From Paramacrobiotus metropolitanus (taxonomy: Eukaryota > Tardigrada > Eutardigrada > Parachela > Macrobiotidae): DNA of 64,000 nt. Below, piece after piece: positions 11,985 through 23,775 of this stretch. The notes beneath the pieces were generated by a model. It had not been told where the DNA came from and did no database searches. It was given only the letters and a program-made list of their open reading frames with translations. The translations under genes and the position numbers were made by a program. The stretch is from the NCBI RefSeq assembly GCF_019649055.1, contig NW_026570257.1, positions 558,001 through 622,000 on the forward strand, written 5' to 3'. The first letter of the stretch is position 1. Each line of letters begins with the position of its first letter.

Positions 11985-12869
11985 AGGATCCTTGGCGGTC
12001 ACTTTTCAACGAGAACCGGGCTGAATGCCCCGCGGAATGGCCGGGCCGTCCAGTGAAATACACGGATGAGGGCGAAGACGGATTACGCCACGTGACCGTG
12101 CCAATTGTGAACCGCACCATGTGGGACAGTGCATACGGTAGCACCGGAAGGTTCGTTGTAGAATCCAGCATTTAATTTGGTACAGCCGCCGAAAGCGTGT
12201 GGTGTCTTTTCAGGATTAACGACCGCATGATCTGCGCCGGTCTCTTGGGCGTGGGTGACAAGGGCACCTGCCAGGGCGATTCCGGTGGGCCCTTCATGTG
12301 CAAGAACCGCTACAACAAACATATGGTGGTGTATATCGCAGTATAGAGTTCTCCTGTAAGTGCACCTGTGCTACACCTGAACAGGTCGACGATGACCTTT
12401 ACGTGTTACCTATGTGTTCCTATAGCGATTAGGCAACGAACCCGTAAGACAGTGACCTTTATTCAATATACACTGTGCCCACTATAACAATGCTATGCTA
12501 GGTAATCTAGGTGCAGCCTGGGAGTCGACTGAGAGTCTGCTGGTAGACTGCTGTCAGACTACTGACTGGTACGGTGTGGAGGGGTGCTTTATATATGGTC
12601 CTGGTCCGGATCGGCTCGGCTGCCATGGGTGGGGCTGCTGTGGCGACAAGCCACTGACAGAGTGCATGACGGCATGATGATGTAATATGCGGTCAGCGTG
12701 ATGTCATATGACCGCGCAGGTATGAGGGCATACCTGCACGTAGGCTTCCGGTGACTAATGGTCATGCGGCACGACTAGTGACGATGTCGTCACAGTGGCC
12801 GGTATTGTTAGCTGGGGTCAAGGGCGCGCCCGCGACACACATCCTGGGGTACGTTGTTGTTCCAGCTAA
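11985..12869 (+). pseudogene. Trypsin-like (S1) serine protease fragment, broken
   Basis: Three blocks are typical of S1A proteases. An RILGG activation-site-like sequence lies at about 11,985-12,000. A block at about 12,016-12,150 ends LRHVTVPIVNRTMWDSAYG, then after a 63-nt GT-AG intron the block from 12,214 reads [10 protein letters not shown] and [13 protein letters not shown], with the catalytic Ser codon at 12,281. A last block at about 12,790-12,869 reads GIVSWGQG. The segment that should carry the catalytic His and Asp is absent, in-frame stops separate the blocks, the usual Cys after GQG is Arg, and the C-terminal helix is missing. About 450 nt of unrelated sequence split the Ser block from the SWG block with no phase-compatible intron. 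I read it as a pseudogene joined to the truncated rGC exon. Confidence 0.75.
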
Positions 12870-14591
12870 CTGAAATAAGTGGCATCTGGAAGTCTGTTTT
12901 CTAATCCCGAAGGCACAACAAGTTTTCTCGCTTGATTAAGAAATTATTAACTTTTACAGGTTTATGCCAATACTGCTTTTGCCATGAGCTGGATCTACGA
13001 TACGATGACGAGCAACTAAACAGTGTCCATATACTCGATTTAGTTTCTAGCAGTGCGTTTCTGTGTTGCTGTGTAGCCACTCTGTACTTTCTGCTATCTA
13101 ATCCTGGTTTCCAGTAATTCATGACGGTTGCTCAGTTAGTGCCAAAACGTGTTCGTTCTGCCAGGACTCACTTTAAAGCATGCAGTGGTATGGACAAGAC
13201 CTAAGTTCAAGACCGTTTTGGACTTTGAAAATAGCACCATCGGTTCGCTCCTTAATATATAAAATCTGGTTGTCAGGCAGTTGTCTTCGTTCAACTGACT
13301 AGCCTCATTGAGCACCAACAGAATTTATGGCATCTTGCAAGGAGCATCGTAGTGTTGAAAATGTCGTAGATATTCAAAATTTTAAATCAATAAGCGGCTA
13401 ATAGCCGCAAAATGTTACATCTAATAGCATTCGTCAAGCAACTTATCGATCTAATAATTAACAAATAACAGTACACGCGAGAACAGAGGCTAATGCCACT
13501 TCGCAGAGGGTCAGAGACTATGACGCCATATTTCTACATTAAATGCCTATTAGCAGAAATTACACTCGCTATATAAAGTTGTCCAAGCATTAAGGGAAGT
13601 AACCCGACACCTGGAACATATAAAGTTTGTATCATATTGCGCGGAAACTTTCGTATTGACACTCTAAAGCTCATGTACCATGTACCATTGTACCGGATCA
13701 TTTCCGTTAAGGAAGATATAACTATTATTCGTGCTATGTGCTACACAAAAACCCGCGATCACTCAGTCCCACAGTGTAAAACAATCTTTTAAAAAGCTCA
13801 AGTGGAGAATTTTGAATTTGTGTGACATTATTAATTTGATGTGCAATACTGCAATAACGTCTAGCAAGGAGTTAATACAAAGGAATATTTTACTGTCATG
13901 CCAATACTTACAACGTTTCCGGTTAATTCTTCTACGTTGGCAAACCAGAGTACTGAAAAAATTTAACTGTGCCAGTTCATATCGGCAAGTGTGTTATGTA
14001 TTCTGTACATACATTGGATATTAAACTGTGTAAACTGCTCAAAGACAACCAGTATTTATGCGGATAGCAGAATTTTGAGTGGTTTAATATCGCTGTATCT
14101 GATAAATTCAATAATTACAACGATGCGATGCAAACTAATTTATAATATAAAGCGAGAAAAATATGAAGCCGGCGGCGAAGCTATTTTCCGTTGCAAAAGC
14201 AGTTGTCGTTCGCTCTCGCACAAAACAATGGGATTTTATGTTATACAGAATGGGGGCCACATACACTGTTCACAGTCCTAGTAAAAGGAAATATTTATTT
14301 TTTGGTTACTTTCAATGAGAATCGGGTGATGCAGTTTCTTCCCTCTGCCAATTGACGCAAAAAACTTTGTTGCTCGTCGTTATCAAATTCAACCACACAT
14401 GACCGGTCTCATCAAGGAAGAAATTCCCGACCAGCGAAAAAGTGCATTTAAAACGATCAGGGAGCAAATGCAAGTACATATACAGAGTACTAACGATAAA
14501 TAATACGATCAAAACTTGACACGAAAAGAGCTTGAAACCGCAAATCATGTTCCTTAAACACGGATTATTAAGTATGTTCTTTTCGCTTTAG

Positions 14592-14621
14592 TTCACAGAA
14601 GATCCTGTGGTTGTGTTCAAT
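14592..14621 (+). pseudogene. Solitary fossil of CUB-family exon 6
   Basis: The 30 nt after a TTTAG acceptor encode FTEDPVVVFN and are followed by a GTAATT donor. This is the exact length, phase and sequence type of exon 6 of the four CUB genes (FTEDPLVTFN in A1). No neighbouring CUB exons are visible within about 1 kb, so it is a remnant of another, otherwise lost, family member. Confidence 0.7.
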
Positions 14622-15158
14622 GTAATTACTACAAAAGCATCGCGGAATTTCACCTTTCATTGTAATTAAATAAATATAGTTGTTTAACGTTTTTGGAGTA
14701 TATAGATAGTTGTACAATTGTTGTTGTACACTTGTACGTCTCTACGACACATCAATCATCGGCAACACCCAATCGCAGTGCCCCAACATTTACTAGATAA
14801 ACCGTCAGCAGTCCTGAAAAAAGTGCCGGCAAAAGTGCCTGAGTGCGGTAAGTGCCGGCAACGATTAATTCATGTCAACATAAACATAAACAATAACAAC
14901 CTTAGTCATAACGATAGTTGTTGTACCGGTTTCCTCGTCTCATATAGATTGTATACTAGAGATCGGATCATTAAGATGGCGGTTCAACGGGGAAAGGGTG
15001 GAAAATCCACGTGCAAGCGGTTCAGTTGTGTCGTTCTGATTTACTGCAGTTTCAATAATTTTTTCATGATGTGTTGTGCATGATGAATTCACGGCTTTGC
15101 AATCACTTTAAGCTTAGACGCTCAGACATAGATGCTGAGATATAGATTGATGGCATAT

Positions 15159-15231
15159 TTTCGTGAATGGTAATTTGGTACTATGAACTATGAACTTCGT
15201 AGTTCATAGTACTAAATTACCATTCATGAAA
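15159..15231. repeat. Long hairpin (32-nt arms, 9-nt loop)
   Basis: Left arm 15,159-15,190 and right arm 15,200-15,231 are reverse complements except at two positions that would be G-T pairs in RNA; the spacer is 9 nt. The arms contain TGGTAATTT and GTACTATGAACTA. It lies just upstream of unit 2 and has no evident coding role. Confidence 0.9.
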
Positions 15232-16006
15232 GTATGAAGTATCGGTCTTAACATGCTACTATGTTTACTGAAGCTTACTGAGGCAGGGACAGAAGAAGAC
15301 ACGTATTCGTGACTACCCGGGGGATTTCCGGATCCTATAGACGGTCGGTCGTAGGCCTTTCGCTTTCGTTGTTACAGTTAATGCGACCATAACAGAACTA
15401 ATTATTATGGGTGCGCCACTAGTACAAAAATATCACTGTTACTGCGCTCCGCTCTGGTCCATCGGAAACAATGTATAACACCGCCACCGGCAAATTATCA
15501 TCTGTTGAGAGTGTGGTCACTTTACACTGTAGAGACCATTAACAGAAAGCTGTCAGAATCTGTATTTACAAAGTCCCGTACTGTTCAAAACCCAGCAAAT
15601 GCTCAAAGAGTACTCTAGATTTAATGGTGTCCACCATCTTCAAAACAGATGACCCAAATGGCGCTCGTACATACCGCCGGTAATCTAATGCAATGTATTA
15701 ATAATATGTGTACAGTACGTAATCGTATGTTCTTGCATTTAGTAGCAGCAAGTATTCGTATAACCAGTAAGCGCAATCGTTGCCCGTTGGCCTGCAAGTA
15801 GGAGCAGCCTTAGACAAGCTTTACTATAGACAAAAAAGCGGTGAGCTATGCAACGCTCCGCAAGAATCACAAAAATCAATTCGAAAAAACTGTATTTTCA
15901 TACAGTCGCAATAGTATTCTAACAAATTACCTAACATTTGTTAGAAATACAGAGTCCAACTACCTTTTTTGACAGCTGAAAGGCGTTAAGCATTAACAAA
16001 TTTGCA

Positions 16007-18844
16007 ATGCAGCTTATTTTTATAATTTGCAGTTTATTCAGCCTGAAAAAGAATTGGTTTATCGCTGCTCAGCCTTTACTGCCAATGCCAGCTGGGAAAT
16101 TCAACTTTTTTCCCCACATTCTTCCACTTTTCCCACCTGTGCCGTTGCAATCTGCAACGACATCTTCCCCGATTGTTCCATTACAGCCGACAATATCGAG
16201 ATCAGCCGATCTTTTCTCCTCCGAAACAGCCGAAACCGCCTTCATCCGGAAGTGTGCGGGACCTGTATCGAAAGCGGCGCTGAATTGTCCCTGCGCCGCT
16301 CCAGGACATAGCTGTGCGCCGTCATACTCCGTTTGTAGTGCAAACAACCACTGTATATGCGATCCCGCTTTATCGTACACCAACGCCACAAAGACAGGAT
16401 GTACGCTGTATCCCACGACAACAGGTCAAAAAAAACAGGCGTCGTCAAAAAAACCGTAAACCTGCTCTTGTCATAAAGTAGTCTTCAAAATGGTTTTGAT
16501 TGCAGCTTGTCCGGCAGTGACGTGCCCGACACTGACGTGCCCGACGACTACAAGTTAGTAACAAAGTATCCCTTTGGTATTGGTTGACGGTAGCAAGTAC
16601 TTAATTCTGTGAAAATGGTCTGGACATGCTACCAGTTCTGCACCGTGCTTCTATGCTTAGACTGTCAATTAATTTTACTGCAAATTGAAACACTTCCTAG
16701 CGTGAAGACTTGTGCAAATTGTTTTGAAACCGACACGTCTGCAAAGCATCCCGTCGCTGAGACAATAATATATTATCGAATTGCCTTGTACTCTGTATAT
16801 GACTTTTGTACGACAGGCGCAAGGCCATGCAAAAAGTATTCGTAGATTCGAGTCTTTAAAAAGTACAGTATAATATCGGCATACTGTGGACTTTTCACTT
16901 GTGTCAATTATTAGGTATTACTTGAGGGAACTTTCATTACAAAACTGTAGGTTTTTTTCTAGACCGATCTGCAAATATTGCAGCAAAATTAAACTAATTG
17001 TCTAATGATCAATTTTTTTGCAGGCGCTACGTGTCCAGTCTGTCCAACCACGACGGCTAATACCTGTTCAGCAACCACCAGCAGCACAGGTGACGTTAGC
17101 ATTGCAAGAATTTAGGCTTTCTTAACAGACTATATGACTATATGAATTCCTATATGACTATATGAATTCCGTGCTTCAGCACACAATTTTGCAGAAAGGA
17201 AATTGTCAGTGGCTGTTTAACCTTTTGGCTTCGATCAGCGAAAATGACCAAAACTAGTTCTCTGAACGCTTAATTTGATTAATGCATCAATGCATTAAGC
17301 CGATTAATTTGCGCGACCACGTTATAAGTCAAGCTTAATAATAATAGCAATTTGTTGTCCTTGCGTGAAGCGGTTGCCCCCTCTAAGCTTCAGACAACAA
17401 GATAGCGGAAATAAGACATACAGATTGTTCGTTTCAGCAAGATAAGGCGTTAAAATGAAGACATATTAATAGTAAAATCATGAGAAGTCACACGAAAAAT
17501 GAAGGTCAGTGACAGTATACAATGGCTTGAAGGTCAATAACAGCTTGAACTGAATCGACTGGCATTCAAATAGCACGTCGTCAAACCGAAAGGTAAGCTT
17601 ACAATTAACGTCATAGTTATGTTTCAGCAGCGGGCACCACCACTACCACAGCAACAACAACTGCCGCTCCGTCGTCAGCGTGTAAGGCGACTCCAGAGAT
17701 AAAAGCCTCCCCAAATCCGTTAACTTCAGGTAAGTTGGCCGTCATCGAAATTGTTTTGCATATGAGGTGGTTAAAATCGTTTGGAAGATTTTGAAGTCTT
17801 CAAAGACATGCAGAGTGGAAGAGAAAAGTACACGAATACTCCCGTGACTGTTTTACTATTCTTTCAGGATGTGGTGGCTGCATCACCGTTCCAGCATCCG
17901 GTGCGGTTCCGTTTACTTCACCTGTTGCAGGAACGGACGAATTCGGAGTCGGACTAGGCGCGGGCGCGAATACGAATGGTGATTATCCGAACAACGCCTT
18001 CTGCGTATGGACCATCGAGGGCCCTCTCGGGAAGCAGTTGCAGGTATAATATGTACAGAGATGTTTAGCGCTTTATGCACGGCGCGGAGTCTAAAAACCG
18101 CCGGGTGGCGACCAGAAACGGGTAGGGTGAAGCGACGCCATGCTGTAAATTTACTCTCCAGGCGGTTAAAATCGAAAACGGGTTGGGGGCGGGGAGACCG
18201 TTTCCATCGCGGCATCGCCCCTCCTCCCGTTCGGGCCAGAGTATCCGACTTGCATTTTCATTCGTGCTTAAGATATGCTGGACTTATATTATCATAGTTA
18301 CAAGTATTACGTAATACTGCACTTCCAAATTATCGGCTCGAGACGAAGTAAACTTGTCACGTTCTCGAATCCGAATTTTGCCCTTTTCTTTCAGTTCACG
18401 AAAGATCCATTGGTCCCTTTCAATGTAAGTGGTGATCCTTCGATTGATTTGGAACTAAGCGTCAAATTGCGTGGATTATTTCAGTTGATATGTTATGATG
18501 CGATTTTATTTCGTATTTCTTACAGATTTCTTACTTCGTATATTTCTTATTTCATATTAGCAGCTTTCTAAATGTTTATTTTTACTAGATTGCTGATGAC
18601 TGTATTTTGGACGCGTTATACATCGACGGTCAGCGATACTGCGATCTTGCGCCATTTACCCTGCCCCAAACCGTGAGCAACCCTACAGTAAGCCCCATCA
18701 GTTCCGCCCAAGCAGAGCTACATTATGTGGGATATCATATTATTGACTTCTGTACCATTTCTCTTTTCCGTAAAGGTTGTGATCTTTTCATCGGATTCTG
18801 TCAACACGGGCACAGGCTGGAAAATCAATGTACAAGCGGTTTAG
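16007..18844 (+). CDS. CUB-A2: secreted Cys-rich / Thr-rich / CUB protein (8 exons, 335 aa)
   Basis: Exons: 16,007-16,424, 16,506-16,553, 17,024-17,089, 17,628-17,729, 17,868-18,043, 18,395-18,424, 18,589-18,687, 18,776-18,844. It is most similar to A1 in the linker (exon 4) and in the CUB half (NTNGDYPNNAFCVW, FTKDPLVPFN, ALYIDGQRYC, GWKINVQAV). Exon 2 is five codons longer than in A1, through an extra TCPTL-type repeat also seen in B2. In the N-terminal exon it is closer to B2 than to A1 (both lack two codons of the AAAD run), which suggests gene conversion. Exon 4 begins at a tandem CAGCAG acceptor that could give two isoforms differing by one Ala. A poly(A) signal follows 102 nt after the stop. 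Confidence 0.8.
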
Positions 18845-18945
18845 TTGTTCCGGTTTGTTTTCACTTATTACTTATTTCAAATGCGCGAAGTACAGTATAA
18901 CGGTGGAATTCTAGAGTTAAAGAGCGACAGCAAAAGCTTTTTCTA

Positions 18946-18951
18946 AATAAA
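18946..18951 (+). other. Poly(A) signal AATAAA of CUB-A2
   Basis: AATAAA about 100 nt downstream of the CUB-A2 stop codon is a plausible cleavage signal. B2 has an equivalent AATAAA at 23,179-23,184. Confidence 0.5.
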
Positions 18952-19766
18952 ATAGTTGGCAGTGGCTTTGCGGTGGTATAAATTTTGCTTGTTTGTTGTT
19001 GGTACTCGTAGAAAGTTGTTCTCATGTGTTGAAGTCGCATCCTATAGTTACTAAAAAATGCATAAAGGCGTGCACTAGCACACCGCAATAAAGACCACGA
19101 AAGAACCGTTTTATTGTGATGATTGTGCGTTTTGCCAGCGTATAACAACTAGCTTAGTGTTTATTTAAAGCTGAGATCACTGCGGATTTAGAATCGGAAA
19201 CTCATAGAAAATATAAGCTTGTTGATGCATTTTCCAGGAATTTTTTCTGTTGTATTGAAGAGTGCATCATTTCTGGCAAACATAGATTACAGTACTTAAT
19301 TACTGTGCTTCAGTACCTGATAATACCTACTTCATTTCACAAAAAGGTGACTACTATAGTTTACAACCGTGAAATCCAAAATCCAAAACGAAATGGCTTG
19401 AGGCACTTACTTAGCTAATGTAGGTTCGTATACTACGGCGCGCTATGCCACCGTGCCACACTGATTGGCAAATCAAAAAGGGTTTAAAATTACGTATCAA
19501 TATCATACAACCGTATAAGTAATTATGTCCTCAGCTAATCAGTTTTGTCAGAATTGATATCGGTCGATTCCACAGCGTTATGAAGAAGTCTTCCATGCCG
19601 GTGGTGCCCACCGGAACCACTCACACCGGAAGAACACACGACATTATGCATACATGTACAATACAGCACCTCCCCATCGGCAAAGCATACAGTACAATTT
19701 AATGACGGTACAATTTAACGCCCACATATAATGCGGTAGTAGCAGTACTGTACCATTACCGTTGCT

Positions 19767-19841
19767 CTAGTAGTATCGAGAGGAATGAATGAACATTCCA
19801 CTTTTGACGGAATGTTCATTCATTCCTCTCGATACTACTAG
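19767..19841. repeat. Perfect 33-bp inverted repeat with 9-nt loop
   Basis: Left arm 19,767-19,799 (starts CTAGTAGTATCGAGAGG) and right arm 19,809-19,841 are exact reverse complements, separated by 9 nt. It lies in the spacer between A2 and B2 and is absent at the equivalent place in unit 1. It is either a very young foldback insertion or an assembly artefact. Confidence 0.95.
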
Positions 19842-20118
19842 AACAAAATTAATGGCAATGACTGTACGTACTATTGGCTGTACTAGTGAATTAAAGTGAA
19901 CGCTCAACTTATGCTGACCTGCGATCGTGCAGCGCCAAAGGCCAACCCAGCTTAAAAAAAAGCTCTGTACTACTCGCCGCCAAATCGCAGAAAAAACTAA
20001 TGGAACAACGAGAATTTTTTTTCATGAAACAGTGGTGATCATTAATCAGCAAATCGGATTTTACCGAATAAATCTAGCTTCCGACAACTGACCAGCGTAA
20101 AGCAATCACAAATCAGCA

Positions 20119-22936
20119 ATGCAGCTTCATTTCCTGATTTGCAGTTTATTCGGTCTAAAATGGAAGTGGTTTATCGCTGCTCAGTCCTTACTGCCAATGC
20201 CAGCTGGGAGATTCAACTTTTTTTCCAACATTCTTCCACTTTTCCCGCCTGTGCCGTTGCAGTCTGCAACGACATCTTCCCCGATTGTTCCATTACAGCC
20301 GACAATATCGAGATCAGCCGATCTTTTCTCCTCCGAAACAGCCGAAACCGCCTTCATCCGGAAGTGTGCGGGACATGTATCGAAAGCGGCGCTGAATTGT
20401 CCCTGCGCAGCACCTGGACAAAGCTGTGCTCCGGCTTATTCCGTTTGCAGCGAAAACAACCACTGTATATGCAATCCTGCTTCATCGTACATCAACGCTA
20501 CGAAGACAGGATGTACGCCGTATCCCACGACGACAGGTATTTTTAAACTGGAATTATCAGAGACTTTCCCGGCAACTCCAGAGCACAATTTCCGGGTCTA
20601 AACTCAGAAAAGTCTGATTTTTTGTATAATGGTAGAATACTATTCTAATATGCTTAAAATAATTTCGTCTGCTCAAAGGCTCAAAGGGCGTGGCGCGTGG
20701 CGCGTGGCCAACCACAACTTTAGAATGATTACCTAGTTTAACATACTGGTCATGTATTACAGTACCGGTCACTGGTTTCGTGCTACGTATTACTGTACCA
20801 TGCTCTACTTTTCTGTAATAGCTTTAGTTTGATTTTGCGGGCGCTGCACTATCTCAGCCGATGAAATAGTTTTTTAAGTATGTTAGAATATATCCCACGT
20901 TTCATAAAAAATCAGAATTTTTTTGAATTTTGGCCCGGAAAGTGTGCCCTGTTCAGCCAAGTGATATTGTACGAGTTACTCGAACCGTACCTAGAGCTAT
21001 CCTTAAAAAAGATTTTCATTGCAGCTTGCCCAACAGTGGCCTGCCCGACGCTGACGTGCCCGACAACTTCCAGTAAGTAGCGAAATACGCCTCCGGTGTT
21101 GTTTTAAAGGTAGCATAATAGCTACGAGAAGTGACCGTGATCCTTTAACCAATTGTGCCCCCGTGAACTTCAACGCAGCTGCTGCTATCGGATTTGTAAA
21201 ATAACATTGGGCGCAAAATTTGAAGCAGGTCTGTAGCAAAATGATCTGGGTTGACATTATCACCTTAATGTATCGTAGACTGTAGAATGAAGAGGAATCG
21301 TAGCTACCTGGCAGTTTTGTGGTTGAATAAAGGTTCCGGCGCTTGGGGGTTATCGATACTTCTAAAATTTTCAGGCGTTACTTGTGCCGTTTGTCCAACT
21401 ACTACTGCTGCCACGTGTCCAGCTACCACCAGCACTAGTAAGTTACTGTGATAGCCCATTATTCCTGTTAATTACCTTGGATGGCAACGCCGGGGCGCGT
21501 TCGAAGTACTGAATTGGGGTAGCATACTCGTATAAACAAAATTTTGTGTAAAGCCTAAAATAACGAACAGTGTACATCGTATTTTCTTAAAGCGTCGACA
21601 ACAACTGCTGCTCCGACAGTATGTGCGACTCCAGAGGCAACTGCGGTTCCTCCTCCATCAACTACGGGTGAGCTCACCGGCTGATCATTGAGATTCTAAC
21701 ATTTAAAAAGAGTCAAACTAGATTAGGGGATATCACAACCAACCAGGATCGCCAAGCGAAAAGCGAGAGAAAGAAGCTGAATTTATTTGGCTAGTTGATT
21801 ATCATTTTCAGTATGTGGCGGCTGCATTGCCGTTTCAGCATCGGGGGCGTATGTCTTCACTCCCCCTGTTGGAGGACCCGGGGAAAGTGATAACCCAGGC
21901 GACTTTCCAAACAACGCGTTGTGCAAATGGACTTTTGAAGCCCCTACCGGAAAGAAGTTGTTGGTAAGTAAAGACTTGGCAATATAGTAATAAATTCCGG
22001 TCTGACTACTGACACCGCTGCTCATATGGCGAACAGAGATGCAAATCACCAGCATCCGCTGCTTTCGCGGAAACAGTAAAAAATACTTGCATTAAAAGCT
22101 TCCCGATACAATCTGATGAATCATGACACCGAGAATCGTACCGGATTGCTAACGCTATACGAGAACGGTACAATTTTGCGCTGCGGCACTGTACTCTGTA
22201 CACACGACGTACTTATTTTATACAAGTGCAGGGTTAGTATAGAGAGTTCTTACTTCGTATCCTGTACCAAAAGTCTTCGTACGCAGTGAGGGATTTCCTA
22301 AATGGGTCCCTGCACTTAACGCGTACTGCGAAAGCGAGTTTTCAAATCCACTGCTTTGCAAAGCAGTGGATTTGAAAACTGAAAAACTGCAATTGCAGAC
22401 CTCATATGATTTATTCGTACAACGGTGTTTACTCCAGTTTTGCTGTATTCCCATGTAAAGGCGAGATAAAAATTAACTTTATACCGAAATCCGGGCATAA
22501 CTGATACAAATTGGGCCATTTTTCTTGTAGTTCACGGAAGATGCATCGGTTCCGTTCGATGTAAGCGAAGATCCTTTGATTGCCGTGGACTCTTAATTGC
22601 GAGCCATGAGCTGTGCGGAATAATGTCTGTTGCTAATGAATAAACTGGTACGAGCACTGATTAATCTCTTTTGAAAATTTGACCAGCTTCCTGCAAATTG
22701 TGAATTCGACTTGTTATTCATCGCCGGTACGCAATACTGCGCTACTGGCGTGGCTTTTTCGATGGTAACCACGAGCAGTCCCACAGTAAGTGAAGGATTT
22801 ATTCCTACAGAAGTGTAAACGATCCGAACAATTATTTAAACATACTGTGCTTCTCTTCTATGTGAAGGTTGTGGTCTTTAAATCGGACTCCTTTGGGACT
22901 ACGAAAGGTTGGAAGATTTACGTTCAAGCGGTTTAG
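20119..22936 (+). CDS. CUB-B2: secreted Cys-rich / Thr-rich / CUB protein (8 exons, 317 aa)
   Basis: Exons: 20,119-20,536, 21,025-21,072, 21,375-21,437, 21,593-21,667, 21,812-21,963, 22,531-22,560, 22,687-22,785, 22,868-22,936, with the same phases as the other three genes. The N-terminal exon has the signal-like start, Pro/Ser stretch and EB-like Cys cluster. The Thr linker has the doubled CPT repeat of A2. The CUB half is of the B subtype (GGPGESDN loop, NNALCKW, CEFDLLFIAGTQYC, GWKIYVQAV). Intron 5 carries a perfect 44-bp palindrome. AATAAA at 23,179 may end the transcript. Confidence 0.8.
22337..22380. repeat. Perfect 44-bp palindrome, no loop
   Basis: AGTTTTCAAATCCACTGCTTTG is followed immediately by its exact reverse complement. 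It lies in intron 5 of CUB-B2 and is not seen in the matching intron of B1. Spacer-free palindromes of this length are unstable, so it is likely recent. Confidence 0.95.
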
Positions 22937-23775
22937 TCGGTGCCGATCAGATCATATTCCATTTCGATTCAACTTTCCTGGCGCGCTCCAGAAGGCAGCA
23001 GATGGCGACGGGGTGAAATTTGCACGGATAAAGAACCGCCTTTATTTTCGGTCAACGTGCTTGTGAAAATTTACACTGCTGTTAGACTGGGACTGAATGG
23101 CGAAAAATTAACTTATCGCATATCCTCAAAGGTTGTTTGAATTTGTCTGTACTAACCAAGTGAAAGCTTTTGTAATTTAATAAATACACATCTCAGTCAT
23201 AGGGTTTTCAGACATAATTGCAGATCTACAGAGTACTATCGCATTACTCAGCAGTTAATTGATGGTAGCAGTACTGTATATATTCTCAATCGATGGAACC
23301 GGTGTACAATAGCAAGGAACAGTATAATGCCTAAAGCCGTCTGTTCATTTGGTTATCCGAATGATCACAAACTACCAATTATATGAAAGAATCTTTATTT
23401 TAAGGAAACTATGCGAAAAAATTCGCTATAGGGAAACGCGAGCAAATCCAAAACGTCCTCCACTGCCGCATGCGAAATAATAATCTTAACTTAAATTAAG
23501 CTCTAACCTGCATCCAACGGCAGCTACGTTATCGAAAAACAAAAAATTAAGTTGATTTGTTATGTTAACTCTGCCCCACTAATATAATTTTTGATTAATA
23601 TTAAACCGGTAGGGAAATTACCAAGGTGTGAACCGAGTTTCTAAGACGGTTGTTGCGGTTTTCGAAATCGGCCTGGCCTGATCTGTATGGTGAACCGAAT
23701 TCATCAAATTTAAATAACTTTAAATGATTGTTGAAATATTTTTGAAGTAGATGTTGAGTGCGCTTATTTTTCCAG

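Larger units (their letters stand above)
12870..15344. other. Spacer between the two duplication units
   Basis: No intact gene is recognisable. A TATA-like AATATATAAA lies near 13,253-13,262 but leads to no convincing ORF. One fossil CUB exon (14,592-14,621) and a strong hairpin (15,159-15,231) are listed separately. Confidence 0.45.

Noticed and set aside
12340-12780. Treating the gap between the protease Ser block and the SWG block as an intron
   Set aside because: No donor and acceptor pair with matching phase joins the two blocks, and a stop follows the first block closely.
16027-16311. A second open frame overlapping exon 1 of the CUB genes (clear in A2 and B2, with Cys and GTCIESGAELSLR)
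   Set aside because: The same frame has stops in A1 and B1, and base differences between copies fall mainly at third positions of the other frame, which is also open in all four genes and splices in phase.
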